A DNA stretch of 64,000 nucleotides from Castellaniella caeni NBRC 101664. Its GTDB lineage: Bacteria; Pseudomonadota; Gammaproteobacteria; Burkholderiales; Burkholderiaceae_B. The stretch lies in assembly GCF_001592225.1 (NCBI RefSeq), contig NZ_BCWN01000005.1:62001-126000 (forward strand). Direction: 5' to 3'. The position numbers and the translations under genes were made by a program. How positions within the stretch are numbered: the first letter of the stretch is position 1; each line of letters begins with the position of its first letter. Shown here piece by piece: positions 25,764 through 33,642 of the stretch. Below the pieces are notes generated by a model. It saw nothing but the letters and a program-made list of their open reading frames with translations. It did not search any database and was not told the DNA's origin.

Positions 25764-26737
25764 GCGCAGGTCTCCGTGGCGAAGTGGTCGCGCACCGCAA
25801 GCAGCGCCTGTTGATATTCGTCGCGCAGGCGCGCCACGATGGCGGCGGTGGGCAGCACGCCGTCGATGTTGCCGACGCCCTGGCCGGCCCCCCAGATGTC
25901 GCGCCAGGCCTTCTTGCTGTCGCTGCCGAAGTTTGTGCCGTGGGCGCTGGGCAGGTTGTCTGGATCCAGGCCGATGTTGCGCACGCAGGGTTTCAGATAA
26001 TTGCCCGGGATGCCGGTGAAATAGGGCGTGTAGACGATGTCGGCAGCGGCGGTATCGACGATCATCTGCTTGTATTCAGGCTGGGCATTGGCCTCGGTGC
26101 TGGCAATGAAGCGCGTGCCCACGTAGGCGAAATCGGCGCCCATGGCGCGGGCGGCCAGCACGTCCTGGCCACGGCTGATGGCACCCGACAGGCAGATGGG
26201 GCCGTCGAAGATGCGCCGCACTTCGCCCAGCAGGGCAAAGGGCGAGAGCGTGCCCGCGTGGCCGCCGGCCCCGGCGCACACCAGGATCAGGCCGTCCACG
26301 CCGGCTTCGATGGCTTTTTGCGCGTGGCGCAGGGTGGTGACGTCGTGAAACACCTTGCCGCCCCAGCCGTGCACGGCATCCACCACCTGATTGGGCGCCC
26401 GCAGGCTGGTGATGATGAGCGGCACCCGGTGCCGGGCGCAGACTTCGAGGTCGTGCTGCAGCCGGTCGTTGGACTGGTGGATGATGTGGTTGATGGCGTA
26501 GGGGGGAACCGGGCGATCCGGCTCGGCGGCGCGCAGGGCGGCGAGGCCGTCTTCGATCTGGCTGAGCCATGCGTCGAGTTTTTCCTGCGGGCGGGCGTTG
26601 AGCGCCGGCATCGAGCCGATGATGCCGCTGGCGCATTGCGCCACGACCAGCTCGGGGTTGGATACGATGAACATCGGGGCTGCCATGACGGGCAGGCTCA
26701 TGGACTGATGCAGTTCAGTCACTAAAGGGTGGGGCAT
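25760..26737 (-). CDS. nitronate monooxygenase family flavoprotein (NPD-like)
   Basis: FMN-dependent TIM-barrel protein of the 2-nitropropane dioxygenase/nitronate monooxygenase family, 325 residues. Visible blocks are LPVMAAPMFIVSNPELVVAQ at the N-terminus, GVDGLILVCAGAGGHAG, ICLSGAISRGQDVLAARAMGADFAYVGTRF and the GAGQGVGNIDGV tail. The ATG at 26737 is preceded by GGGAG; an upstream extension is unsupported. Many members annotated this way act in unknown reactions; linkage to an enoyl-CoA hydratase under a fatty-acid-type operator argues for acyl-CoA-related redox rather than nitronate detoxification. Confidence 0.85.
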   Translation of the reverse strand: MPHPLVTELHQSMSLPVMAAPMFIVSNPELVVAQCASGIIGSMPALNARPQEKLDAWLSQIEDGLAALRAAEPDRPVPPYAINHIIHQSNDRLQHDLEVCARHRVPLIITSLRAPNQVVDAVHGWGGKVFHDVTTLRHAQKAIEAGVDGLILVCAGAGGHAGTLSPFALLGEVRRIFDGPICLSGAISRGQDVLAARAMGADFAYVGTRFIASTEANAQPEYKQMIVDTAAADIVYTPYFTGIPGNYLKPCVRNIGLDPDNLPSAHGTNFGSDSKKAWRDIWGAGQGVGNIDGVLPTAAIVARLRDEYQQALLAVRDHFATETCA

Positions 26738-26818
26738 AGGGTGTCTCCCGCAAGTGGTGGTTGCCTTGTGTGGCAGCCGGAGCAGTCCGGGCGCGCCAGG
26801 CAATCTCGTCATTCTAAA

Positions 26819-26834
26819 TCAAACGATCGTTTGA
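26819..26834. promoter_or_regulatory. second copy of the TetR-type palindrome
   Basis: TCAAACGATCGTTTGA, identical to the core of the 26-bp palindrome at 10363-10388, lies 82 bp upstream of the NPD start. Finding it in front of two acyl-CoA operons 16 kb apart supports a shared regulator. Confidence 0.7.
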
Positions 26835-26850
26835 ATCAGCATGAAAAAAA

Positions 26851-26879
26851 GCCCCTCGAACGCTTGAGCGTTGAGGGGC
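26851..26879 (-). terminator. terminator of the cytochrome c gene
   Basis: Nested stems GCCCCTC/GAGGGGC (26851-26857, 26873-26879) and AACGCT/AGCGTT with loop TG. On the minus strand seven T residues follow. Confidence 0.85.
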
Positions 26880-26894
26880 CCTGGATGCTGCCGA

Positions 26895-27818
26895 TTATTT
26901 GGCGGCACTGACCATGTATTCGATGGCGGCCTTCAGTTCGGCGTCGGTGGCTTGCGAGCCGCCACGCGGCGGCATGGCGCCCACGCCCGAGATGGCTTTT
27001 TTCAGCATGGTATCGAGCCCGGTCTTGATGAAGGGATCCCAGGAGGCCTTGTCGCCGAACTTGGGCGCGCCCGCCACACCGACGGAGTGGCAGGTGATGC
27101 AGACGGATTCGTACAGTTTTTTGCCCACGGCGTTGTCAGCCGAGTTGCCGGCGGCAGCGGGGGCGGTTTCGGCCTTGGCAACCTTTTGTTCAGCGGGCTT
27201 TTCAGCGGCCTTGGCGGCGGGCTGGGCCGTCGGCTTTTGTTCTGCCGACTTGGCGGCGGGCGCAGCTGCGGCAGGCGCTGCCTGGGCTGCGGCACCGCCG
27301 GCGGGTTCTTTGGGCTCGGGGAAGTTGGCGCCCGAGTGGTTGGTCATGTAGGCCACGGCGCGCGCGACTTCAAAGTCGTCGAGCGAGGCATTGCCCCCCT
27401 TGGGCGGCATGGCGCCGATGCCGTGAATGGCGTTCTTGAGCAGGTCGTCGAAGCCCTGCTTGATGAACGGCGCCCAGGCTTCTTTGCTGCCGAACTTGGG
27501 CGCACCGGCCACGCCCGTGCCGTGACAGGCGGAACAGGTGGACTGGAAGACTTGTTCGCCCGTCTTGAAGACCTTGGGCGCGTTGGCGTCTTCGATCTTG
27601 AACCCGGCCACGGGCTGGATGCGCTTGGCGATGGCTTCTTCGGTCTGGCTGTCCGAGCCATACCCCGTGCGGATGGACGAGCCCACCAGGTTGACCAGCA
27701 GGATGATGACCGCGATGGGAATCAGGAAGGCCAGGACGACAGTGAGCAGCAGCTGCTTGGGGGTCTTGATGGGGCTTTCGTGCCCGTGCGCGGTGTCGTC
27801 GGGTTCGGGGAGACTCAT
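26895..27818 (-). CDS. membrane-anchored di-haem cytochrome c (c5-like)
   Basis: Respiratory electron carrier of 307 residues. One N-terminal membrane anchor (about 22-46, LLLTVVLAFLIPIAVIILLV) places two homologous cytochrome domains in the periplasm. Each has a CxxCH haem site (CSACH about 94, CITCH about 235) and a distal Met in GIGAMPPKGG or GVGAMPPRGG. The domains are joined by an Ala/Pro/Lys linker of about 75 residues. The duplication is visible in the shared GVAGAPKFG ... W.PFIK.G.D..L..AI.G.GAMPP pattern. Flanked by its own terminator, it is probably monocistronic. Confidence 0.93.
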   Translation of the reverse strand: MSLPEPDDTAHGHESPIKTPKQLLLTVVLAFLIPIAVIILLVNLVGSSIRTGYGSDSQTEEAIAKRIQPVAGFKIEDANAPKVFKTGEQVFQSTCSACHGTGVAGAPKFGSKEAWAPFIKQGFDDLLKNAIHGIGAMPPKGGNASLDDFEVARAVAYMTNHSGANFPEPKEPAGGAAAQAAPAAAAPAAKSAEQKPTAQPAAKAAEKPAEQKVAKAETAPAAAGNSADNAVGKKLYESVCITCHSVGVAGAPKFGDKASWDPFIKTGLDTMLKKAISGVGAMPPRGGSQATDAELKAAIEYMVSAAK

Positions 27819-28022
27819 GATGGTTTCCTGGGAGAATGGTATTCGGCAATAGGCCCGTGGCCGGTGTTTTGGGCGCCCGGCTGACGTGTGTTACAGGCCT
27901 CAACGTTTCAATTATAGCGACAGGCCCCAGGCACTGCAGGGCTGGGATAAACCCGCTACAATGACGGGCCCGCGTATTGCAACGATATGCGGCGTACGTC
28001 GGCTGCCAGGCCGACCAGCAAA

Positions 28023-28097
28023 GCGCCTGTAGTTCAATGGATAGAATAGGAGTTTCCGAAGCTTCTGATACAGGTTCGATTCCTGTCGGGCGCGCCA
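28023..28097 (+). tRNA. tRNA-Arg (anticodon CCG)
   Basis: 75-nt cloverleaf: acceptor GCGCCTG/CGGGCGC, D-stem GTTC/GAAT, anticodon stem GGAGT/GCTTC with loop TTCCGAA (anticodon CCG), T-arm ACAGG-TTCGATT-CCTGT, discriminator G and encoded CCA. A -10-like TACAAT lies at 27957-27962. It is the likely attachment site of the element relic that follows, since an integrase fragment abuts its 3' end. Confidence 0.93.
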
Positions 28098-28452
28098 TCT
28101 GGCATGAGACATAGGCCGGGTTCATACTGACCATCAGGCACATCGTGGCGTAGGTGTGGCGGGTTTGCCGGGCATCCCGGTGCCGGATGCCCAGAGCTTT
28201 CAGCGTCGGGCGCCACACGATATCCATGGGTGCCGATGTGTCAGTGAAACGCTCCTCCGTGACTGGGTTCAGAAAAACGTGCCCACCAGCCAGGAATGAG
28301 TGCGCCTTCTGCCTGGTGATGGCCTGTTGCGCCCGCGTCAGCAAGCTGATGTCGCGGACGGTGTGCGTCTTGGTGTCCTTGTCGGTGGCGCGCACGCGGG
28401 CGCGCTCGATCACTCCTCGTGAGATCCCCAGCGTTTGCCTTGCAGGCTGCAT
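28098..28452 (-). pseudogene. tyrosine recombinase (phage-type integrase) fragment
   Basis: The minus-strand frame encodes an internal part of a phage-type integrase: KTHTVRDISLLTRAQQAITRQ, a PVTEERF segment, IVWRPTLKALGIRHRDARQTRHTYATM with the catalytic RHTYAT box (HxxR) and NPAYVSCQM. The N-terminal arm-binding part is missing and homology stops at the tRNA 3' end, before the catalytic Tyr. The open frame continues across the tRNA only by chance. It is a decayed integrase from an element once inserted at tRNA-Arg. Confidence 0.8.
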
Positions 28453-28568
28453 AACGGGTCTTATGTCATCTTGATAAGACTCGCAGCAAAAGCCTTCTTA
28501 ATATTTACCTAGTAATTATCTGATAAGCTATAACTATCCATCGGACATATCCAGGAGGGTATCTCACC

Positions 28569-29036
28569 ATGAACCAGACCATCGACACGGCCACGGCACG
28601 GCGCATGGCCGAAGCGGGAACCATCCGGGGCGTCTCCATCATCGGTCAGCCTGGAGGCTGGAGTGTGATGCTGAAAACGGGCCTGCTGGAAAAGCCCCTG
28701 GGCTCGCAGAAGCAGGACAAGCCGCGCACCTGGCGCAGCCTAGACACCCTCACCGAATACCTGCGCAAGGATCTGTCCATCGTGCGCATTGACGGGATCG
28801 ACGCCACGCACCACAGCAACGCTGACGTGAACCGGCCAGGTCGGCCTGATGCGGCCGCACGGATGAAACGCGCCCATGAAGCCGCTGCCTATGATGCGTG
28901 GTTCCGTGCCCAGGTGGACGCCGGCATCAAGGAGGCCGACGACCCGGCCACGCAATGGGTCAGCCATGAAGAATCCATGGCCCGCATGCACAAGCATTTG
29001 GATCAGTTGGAAGCCCGCGCCAAGGGCAAGCATTGA
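28569..29036 (+). CDS. antitoxin-like protein upstream of a ParE-type toxin
   Basis: 155-residue protein. The C-terminal 60 residues (EAAAYDAWFRAQVDAGIKEADDP ... HEESMARMHKHLDQL) match the PaaA2/ParD-like antitoxin pattern seen before ParE-family toxins. The N-terminal 90 residues contain WRSLDTLTEYLRKDLSIVRIDGIDAT, of unknown function, and may be a DNA-binding or accessory part. AGGAGGG precedes the ATG. The stop overlaps the toxin's TTG start. It is preceded by an AT-rich promoter with GATAAG repeats and is part of the element relic. Confidence 0.7.
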   Translation: MNQTIDTATARRMAEAGTIRGVSIIGQPGGWSVMLKTGLLEKPLGSQKQDKPRTWRSLDTLTEYLRKDLSIVRIDGIDATHHSNADVNRPGRPDAAARMKRAHEAAAYDAWFRAQVDAGIKEADDPATQWVSHEESMARMHKHLDQLEARAKGKH

Positions 29037-29341
29037 GAATCGAATGGCTGCCCCTGGCCGATGCCACGCGGGACGCTCAACTGACCTACATAGCACAGGA
29101 CAGCATCCAAGCGGCGCGGGATGTCGCCGCACAGATCGAGCGCCAGACCGGCCAGCTTGCGCAGTTTCCAGAGCTGGGGCGGCCAGGACGGCGGCGCGGC
29201 ACCCGTGAGCTGGTGGTCAGCCGCACGTCGCTGGTAGTGGTCTACCGAGTGCGGCCCAGGCTGGCCAGGATCGAAGTTATCCGCGTGCTGCACTCGTCGC
29301 AGCAGTGGCCACCAAGCGATGTTGTGTCGGGAAATGAATGA
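29033..29341 (+). CDS. RelE/ParE-family toxin
   Basis: 102-residue RelE/ParE-fold toxin: IEWLPLADATRDAQLTYIAQDSIQAARDVAAQIERQTGQLAQFPELGRPGRRRGTRELVV and VVYRVRPRLARIEVIRVLHSSQQWP are the classical blocks. ParE members poison gyrase and RelE members cleave mRNA; this sequence resembles ParE more. Translation would start at a TTG overlapping the antitoxin stop, tight coupling typical of these operons. Confidence 0.85.
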   Translation: MRIEWLPLADATRDAQLTYIAQDSIQAARDVAAQIERQTGQLAQFPELGRPGRRRGTRELVVSRTSLVVVYRVRPRLARIEVIRVLHSSQQWPPSDVVSGNE

Positions 29342-29342
29342 C

Positions 29343-29597
29343 ATGAGTGTGACACCATCGGAATCAATCGGCCAGCCGCCGCGCGGCAAGTTCGGGCATG
29401 TGATCCGCGTGGGCGATGAGGTGGTCGTCACCGCAAAATCGCATGGCCGATGCGGCCAGATCGGAGAGTATGCCGGCCTCGCGGACTCCCCGGTCGTCCA
29501 AAAGTACAGGATCTGCGTGGATGACGATATCTTCACGGTTCATCAGCCCCCGTCAACCGGGTCAAGGACGAGCGCGAGCGCATCCTGGCCCAAATGA
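29343..29597 (+). CDS. hypothetical protein (84 aa), possibly truncated
   Basis: Starts 1 bp after the toxin stop. The first 60 residues (KFGHVIRVGDEVVVTAKSHGRCGQIGEY ... YRICVDDDIFTVHQ) look like a small beta-rich, KOW-like domain and have coding character. The last 15 residues run into the serine-recombinase remnant in another frame, so the natural C-terminus may be lost. No function is recognised. Confidence 0.4.
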   Translation: MSVTPSESIGQPPRGKFGHVIRVGDEVVVTAKSHGRCGQIGEYAGLADSPVVQKYRICVDDDIFTVHQPPSTGSRTSASASWPK

Positions 29598-29858
29598 CAG
29601 AAGCACACCGTGAAACGCCGTCGGCCCGGCATGTGGTTCCGAAGCAGGTAGCCTTCGCCTGCGACCGTATGCAGGCCATGCTGATGGATCGCGACAAGGG
29701 CTATGGCAAGCAGTTATTGCGCTTGCTCGTGAAAAAGATTCGGGTCAAGGCCTGTGGCATCAAGATCACCGGCAGAACTGGCGACCTAGAGGGTGTCATC
29801 GAGGAACTGAATGCGGGCGGTGGGCTGAAAGTGCCCCCCTTGCCCTACCTGGCGCACC
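29549..29858 (+). pseudogene. C-terminal remnant of a large serine recombinase
   Basis: In frame, PVNRVKDERERILAQMTEAH begins a coiled-coil-like segment, followed by FACDRMQAMLMDRDKGYGKQLLRLLVKKIRV and a tail ending near LKVPPLPYLA. This is the pattern of the C-terminal end of large serine recombinases. The catalytic resolvase domain and zinc-ribbon are absent upstream, where an unrelated frame lies. It is most likely a leftover of a second mobile element. Confidence 0.55.
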
Positions 29859-29863
29859 AGTTG

Positions 29864-30544
29864 TCATGTGGACGCAGCGAGCCGCAGAGCCGCTTTCCGT
29901 GCTGCGATTGCTTCCCGTTGCCGCGCTTCTGCTAGCCAATCCTCTTGGGTGTAAACGTAGCCTGGAAATTCAGCTGCCAGGGTCGTTTTGCGCAGCATCA
30001 ATTGCTTGCAGAGCGTCAGGACGTTGGAGAGTTCGGCTTCGCTGCGAATTTCCATTGGTACTGTCAGCGTCACCCCCATGGCCCACCACAGACGTTCTAT
30101 TTTGAATACTGGGCGTACATTGAAGTCGATGCCTTGCTCTACCAAATGCTTTCTGGCTGCTTCGAGCTTGTCGTAGTAGGCTCGCTGTTCCGCCGAGGGC
30201 GCACGGCTCGTTGTGCTGACAAGGCGCTTTCTGGATCGGCCCACCTTTTTGTAATTTTTTGTCCCGCCTTCGAGCAACCAGTTATCGTCTGGAGAGTCTC
30301 CGGCGGTTTCCCGCGCCCGATCCTCGATTTCGTCTTGGTATTGCATCCGTGGGTGTGTCCACCAGACGATAACGCGGCGTCCATTCAAGATGAAACCTCC
30401 ATCATCCCACCAGGATAGGTCATCGACCTCCATATCGGTGTAGGCGTGCGGGATGAAGAGGCCACGGCAACCAAGTCTCCATTGGTGGTTGCGATGATAT
30501 TGCCGTTGGTGGCGAGTCATCCGCTCAAGACGTTCGTTTTTCAT
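29864..30544 (-). CDS. hypothetical protein (226 aa) of the element relic
   Basis: Unrecognised soluble protein rich in Trp and Arg (CRGLFIPHAYTDMEVDDLSWWDDGGFILNGRRVIVWWTHPRMQYQDE), with a charged C-terminal helix (TQEDWLAEARQREAIAARKAAL). It starts 14 bp after the HicB-like gene on the same strand, so they may be cotranscribed. Lower GC than the chromosomal genes around it. Accessory-element origin is inferred from position. Confidence 0.55.
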   Translation of the reverse strand: MKNERLERMTRHQRQYHRNHQWRLGCRGLFIPHAYTDMEVDDLSWWDDGGFILNGRRVIVWWTHPRMQYQDEIEDRARETAGDSPDDNWLLEGGTKNYKKVGRSRKRLVSTTSRAPSAEQRAYYDKLEAARKHLVEQGIDFNVRPVFKIERLWWAMGVTLTVPMEIRSEAELSNVLTLCKQLMLRKTTLAAEFPGYVYTQEDWLAEARQREAIAARKAALRLAAST

Positions 30545-30558
30545 CTTCGGGCTCGGGT

Positions 30559-30921
30559 CTATTCGATACTCAACACCAGGCGCTTTCCCAGAACCCGTGC
30601 CGCCCGGTCCAGCGTTTTCAGGCTTGGCCAGTGACGGGCGTCTTCCAGGCGCTTTGCCTGGGGCCAACTGGTTTCCAGTGCCCTGGCGAGATCTGCCACG
30701 CTGCGATCACCACGCGCGGCACGCAAGAGCAGTGCTCCCTGCGTTTTTGCGTCTGGGGCGATGTAATGGGCGTCTGCCACGTCGTGGCTGGGCTCTGGTA
30801 CGTCCTGTCCTTCGGCCAGGCGCCCGTCCAACGTGAGCGTGAGTACTTCTGCCGCGTTGAAAAGTGCCTCCTCCAGTGAGTCACCTTCGGTGAAGGCCTC
30901 GTCGAGATCCACGAATTGCAC
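30559..30921 (-). CDS. HicB-type antitoxin with C-terminal HTH, no HicA partner, 5' end uncertain
   Basis: The start of the visible protein (VDLDEAFTEGDSLEEALFNAAEVLTLTLDGRLAEGQDVPEPS) is the HicB fold from its second strand on, and the C-terminal part (DRSVADLARALETSWPQAKRLEDARHWPSLKTLDRAARVLGKRLVL) is the XRE-like DNA-binding domain found in HicB antitoxins. The usual first 10-12 residues are encoded upstream in frame but without a clear ATG; a GTG at 30921 gives the product listed. No hicA is adjacent. The region upstream is a rearrangement scar, so the gene may be 5'-truncated. Confidence 0.65.
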   Translation of the reverse strand: MQFVDLDEAFTEGDSLEEALFNAAEVLTLTLDGRLAEGQDVPEPSHDVADAHYIAPDAKTQGALLLRAARGDRSVADLARALETSWPQAKRLEDARHWPSLKTLDRAARVLGKRLVLSIE

Positions 30922-30976
30922 GCAGAACCCGCCGGTATCAAAAGCAGTAAGTGCGTTGCGCAGCCTGCCGGGTGCG

Positions 30977-31020
30977 TCAAGGAGGCCGACGGCCCGGCGG
31001 CGCGAGATGTCGCCGCGCAG
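30977..31020 (+). pseudogene. fused remnant of a second copy of the ParE toxin-antitoxin module
   Basis: 30977-30998 matches 28927-28948 (antitoxin gene, one mismatch), and 30998-31020 matches 29112-29134 (toxin gene, two mismatches). The two pieces are joined directly, as if a divergent copy of the module had lost about 160 internal bases and both ends. Confidence 0.7.
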
Positions 31021-31067
31021 CGGTGGCCACTACGCAGCGCTGTCTCTGAAAACGGCTGACCTCCGGC

Positions 31068-32153
31068 TTACCGGACGAGCTGCAGCAGCCGGGTGATGGG
31101 GATTCCCGGTGTCCGGTGACCGTTGCGGCCGATCATGTCTTCATTGGCGACCAGCGAGTTCAGCACGGCCTCTTCGACCGCCTGGGCCACGGCCGTGAAG
31201 AATGGATCCATGTGCGACCATGGAATGAACGTGAGCTGTTCGTATCCAGGGGCCGTCCCCATTCGACTGCTCAGGGCGCCTTCGTTGGCAGTGGAGAACG
31301 CAATGAAGAGGTCGCCCGAAAAGTGCGATCCCGATGTACCCGTACGGGCCAGTCCGACGGGAATGCGTTTTGCGAGGGATCGGCACTGCAGGGGCAGCAG
31401 GGGGGCATCGGTGGCAACGACAGCAATGACTGAACCCGCGCCTTCCGTGAGCCAGTCGGTGTCTCTCATCGGGTTGTCGTCGAGCATTTGGCGGCCCACC
31501 GGGTGGCCCGCGACGACCAGTTCTTCACGACCGCCGAAATTCGACTGCAGAAAGACCCCTACGGTATATGTCCTGTCGCCGTATGGTACGAGGCGTGAAC
31601 TGGTGCCCGAGCCCCCTTTGTAGCCGTAGCAGTTCATGCCCGTGCCACCCCCCACCGAGCCCTCAGCCAGAGAGCCGGATCGAGCTGCCTCGATGGCCTG
31701 AACCGCGTGCTCCGGACGTACGTGCAGGCCATTCATGTCGTTCAAATAGCCGTCCCAGGTCTCGCCGACGATCGGCAGCAACCAGTCGCGGGCAATCGCC
31801 GGGTGATGCTCACAAGCGTAGCGGATGACGCCCTCGTGCACGGCGCCTACTGCGTGTGTGTTGGTAATCATGATGGGCATGTTCACCGAGCCGGATTCGT
31901 CCACCCAGGCGCGTCCCGTCATTTCGCCATTGCCGTTGAAGACGTAGCTGGCGGCGGCGCAAGGTACGCCGATCTTGGCCGCGCCACGGGGCAGGATTGC
32001 GGTGACGCCGGTGCGGATGTGATCCCCTTCGAACAAAGTGGTGTAACCCACGTCCACACCCGACACATCGGTGATGGCATTGAAGGGGCCGGGTTGACCG
32101 TCGAGCGGGATGCCCAGGGTGCGGGCGCGTGGGCGGGTGTTTTCGGTAGTCAT
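31068..32153 (-). CDS. P1-family aminopeptidase (DmpA/BapA type)
   Basis: Self-processing N-terminal-nucleophile hydrolase, 361 residues. The autoproteolysis and catalytic site is GGSGTSSR (cleavage between Gly and Ser in DmpA of Ochrobactrum; Ser becomes the nucleophile), preceded by VGGGTGMNCYGYKGG. The N-terminal TDVSGVDVGYTTL and NTHAVGAVHEGVI are family blocks. DmpA and BapA relatives release N-terminal D-amino, L-amino or beta-amino acids. The ATG at 32153 has AGGAG 7 bp upstream. It lies 22 bp after an APC permease and beside beta-alanine catabolic genes, suggesting beta-aminopeptidase activity; this is inferred. Confidence 0.88.
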   Translation of the reverse strand: MTTENTRPRARTLGIPLDGQPGPFNAITDVSGVDVGYTTLFEGDHIRTGVTAILPRGAAKIGVPCAAASYVFNGNGEMTGRAWVDESGSVNMPIMITNTHAVGAVHEGVIRYACEHHPAIARDWLLPIVGETWDGYLNDMNGLHVRPEHAVQAIEAARSGSLAEGSVGGGTGMNCYGYKGGSGTSSRLVPYGDRTYTVGVFLQSNFGGREELVVAGHPVGRQMLDDNPMRDTDWLTEGAGSVIAVVATDAPLLPLQCRSLAKRIPVGLARTGTSGSHFSGDLFIAFSTANEGALSSRMGTAPGYEQLTFIPWSHMDPFFTAVAQAVEEAVLNSLVANEDMIGRNGHRTPGIPITRLLQLVR

Positions 32154-32175
32154 GTCGTTCTCCTGTCTCTGAGGG

Positions 32176-33642
32176 TCAGTCAATTTCGATTTCGGCCAGC
32201 TTGCGGTATTTGTCTGGCGCGAACCACTTGATCATGTAGCCCGCAATCAGCCCACCGAAGAAAAACAGTGGTGTGGCGCCGATGAATATCCAGTTCACGG
32301 CGCCTTCCAGCCCCGAGACGATAGAGAAGTTGGAGATGATCAGGTAGACGCCGATGAACAGGCCCAGTGCGCCCAGCGCCGGGGCGACGATGACGCGCCA
32401 CTTGCTGAAATGGTGAGAGACGCGCGTGAAGTATCCCACGGAGGCGAGCGATGCTACCCCCTGTGCGAAGACGACGCCGACGACCCCGCACGAATAGGCC
32501 CAGATGGACGTCTGGGTAAAGGGGTCGAGCCCAAAGACCAGGCTGATCACGGTAGCAATGCCAGCGATGGCGGTGATCAGCAGGGAAGCGTGGTGCGGCG
32601 ATTGCATTTCATGGTGCGTATGGCTCAGGATTCTGGGCAACAGCCCTTCGCGTCCCATGGCGTAGAAGTAGCGTGCGCAAGCGTTGTGAAAGGAGAAAGC
32701 GCAGGCGAACCAGCTGGTGACAATCAGAATGTGCATGATGACCACGGCGGTACGACCCAGGTACTGGTGGGCGGCGTCGAAGGCCAGGTCGGCACCGAAG
32801 TCGCTGCCGTTGACGATCTTCAGCAGGCCGTCCGCGCCGAAAGCGACGACCAGAATCCACATCAGAAAGGCATACAGCACGGCCAAAAAGGCGACTGCCA
32901 GGAAGGTGGCGCGTGCGACGCTCTTATCGGGGTCTTTGGCTTCTTCCGCGTAGATGACGGTGCCCTCGAAGCCCACGTAGGATCCAAAACCCACGATGAA
33001 CAGGCTGCCTGCGCCGTGGGCGAAGAACACGTGTTCGGGGGCAAATGGCGTCCAAATGACCTGTGCCGGGCCGACTTGAATGAGCACGGCGATTGCCAGC
33101 ACCACCATGAGCGTGATTTCGCAGGTCAGCAGCACGGCAATGACCTTGGCGCCGATGTCCACGTTGCGGTAGCCCAATGCGCCGGCGATGGCGATGCCCA
33201 CCAAAGCGTAGACGCCCCAAGAGATGTCCACGCCAAGAAGATCGCGGCCCGACTGTGCGGCGTAGAAGCCCAGCCAGGTGAAGAAGGCGATCGTGAGGAC
33301 GGCATACGAGAAGGTGGCGACGGATGCGATACCTACGCCGATGGGCTTGCCCAGGCCTTTTGCGGCGTAGGCATAAAACGCGCCCGCATTCTTGACGTGG
33401 TGGGACATCGCGGTGAGGCCCAGCGAGAAGAGGATCAGTGTGATGCCGGCAAACAGCATCGCGCCGGGTGCGCCGATGCCGCCGAAGTGGTAGAAGATGC
33501 CGCTATTGACGATGACGGTCAGCGGTGCCGCGGCCGAGACGACAAGAAAGAAGATGGCGAAAGTGCCCAGCCGGTTGCGTGCCAGTTTGGTGGACGGGGC
33601 GGGCGTCGTTGCGGCGCGCGTGACGATAGTTTGAGATGTCAT
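32176..33642 (-). CDS. APC-superfamily amino acid permease
   Basis: Inner-membrane transporter of 488 residues with about twelve hydrophobic segments. The N-terminal FLVVSAAAPLTVIVNSGIFYHFGGIGAPGAML and the GFEGTVIYAEEAKDPDKSVARA block (consensus loop of APC permeases) are clear. GGAG lies 9 bp before the ATG. First gene of a likely two-gene operon with the DmpA-type aminopeptidase. The substrate may be a beta-alanine peptide or amino acid, from context. Confidence 0.88.
   Translation of the reverse strand: MTSQTIVTRAATTPAPSTKLARNRLGTFAIFFLVVSAAAPLTVIVNSGIFYHFGGIGAPGAMLFAGITLILFSLGLTAMSHHVKNAGAFYAYAAKGLGKPIGVGIASVATFSYAVLTIAFFTWLGFYAAQSGRDLLGVDISWGVYALVGIAIAGALGYRNVDIGAKVIAVLLTCEITLMVVLAIAVLIQVGPAQVIWTPFAPEHVFFAHGAGSLFIVGFGSYVGFEGTVIYAEEAKDPDKSVARATFLAVAFLAVLYAFLMWILVVAFGADGLLKIVNGSDFGADLAFDAAHQYLGRTAVVIMHILIVTSWFACAFSFHNACARYFYAMGREGLLPRILSHTHHEMQSPHHASLLITAIAGIATVISLVFGLDPFTQTSIWAYSCGVVGVVFAQGVASLASVGYFTRVSHHFSKWRVIVAPALGALGLFIGVYLIISNFSIVSGLEGAVNWIFIGATPLFFFGGLIAGYMIKWFAPDKYRKLAEIEID

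Noticed and set aside
27370-28452. Long minus-strand frame of about 360 codons
   Set aside because: It joins an integrase fragment, the antisense of tRNA-Arg and antisense of the cytochrome c gene; only the first part has homology.
30597-31096. Plus-strand frames across the HicB region
   Set aside because: Shadows of the HicB-like gene and of the rearrangement scar.
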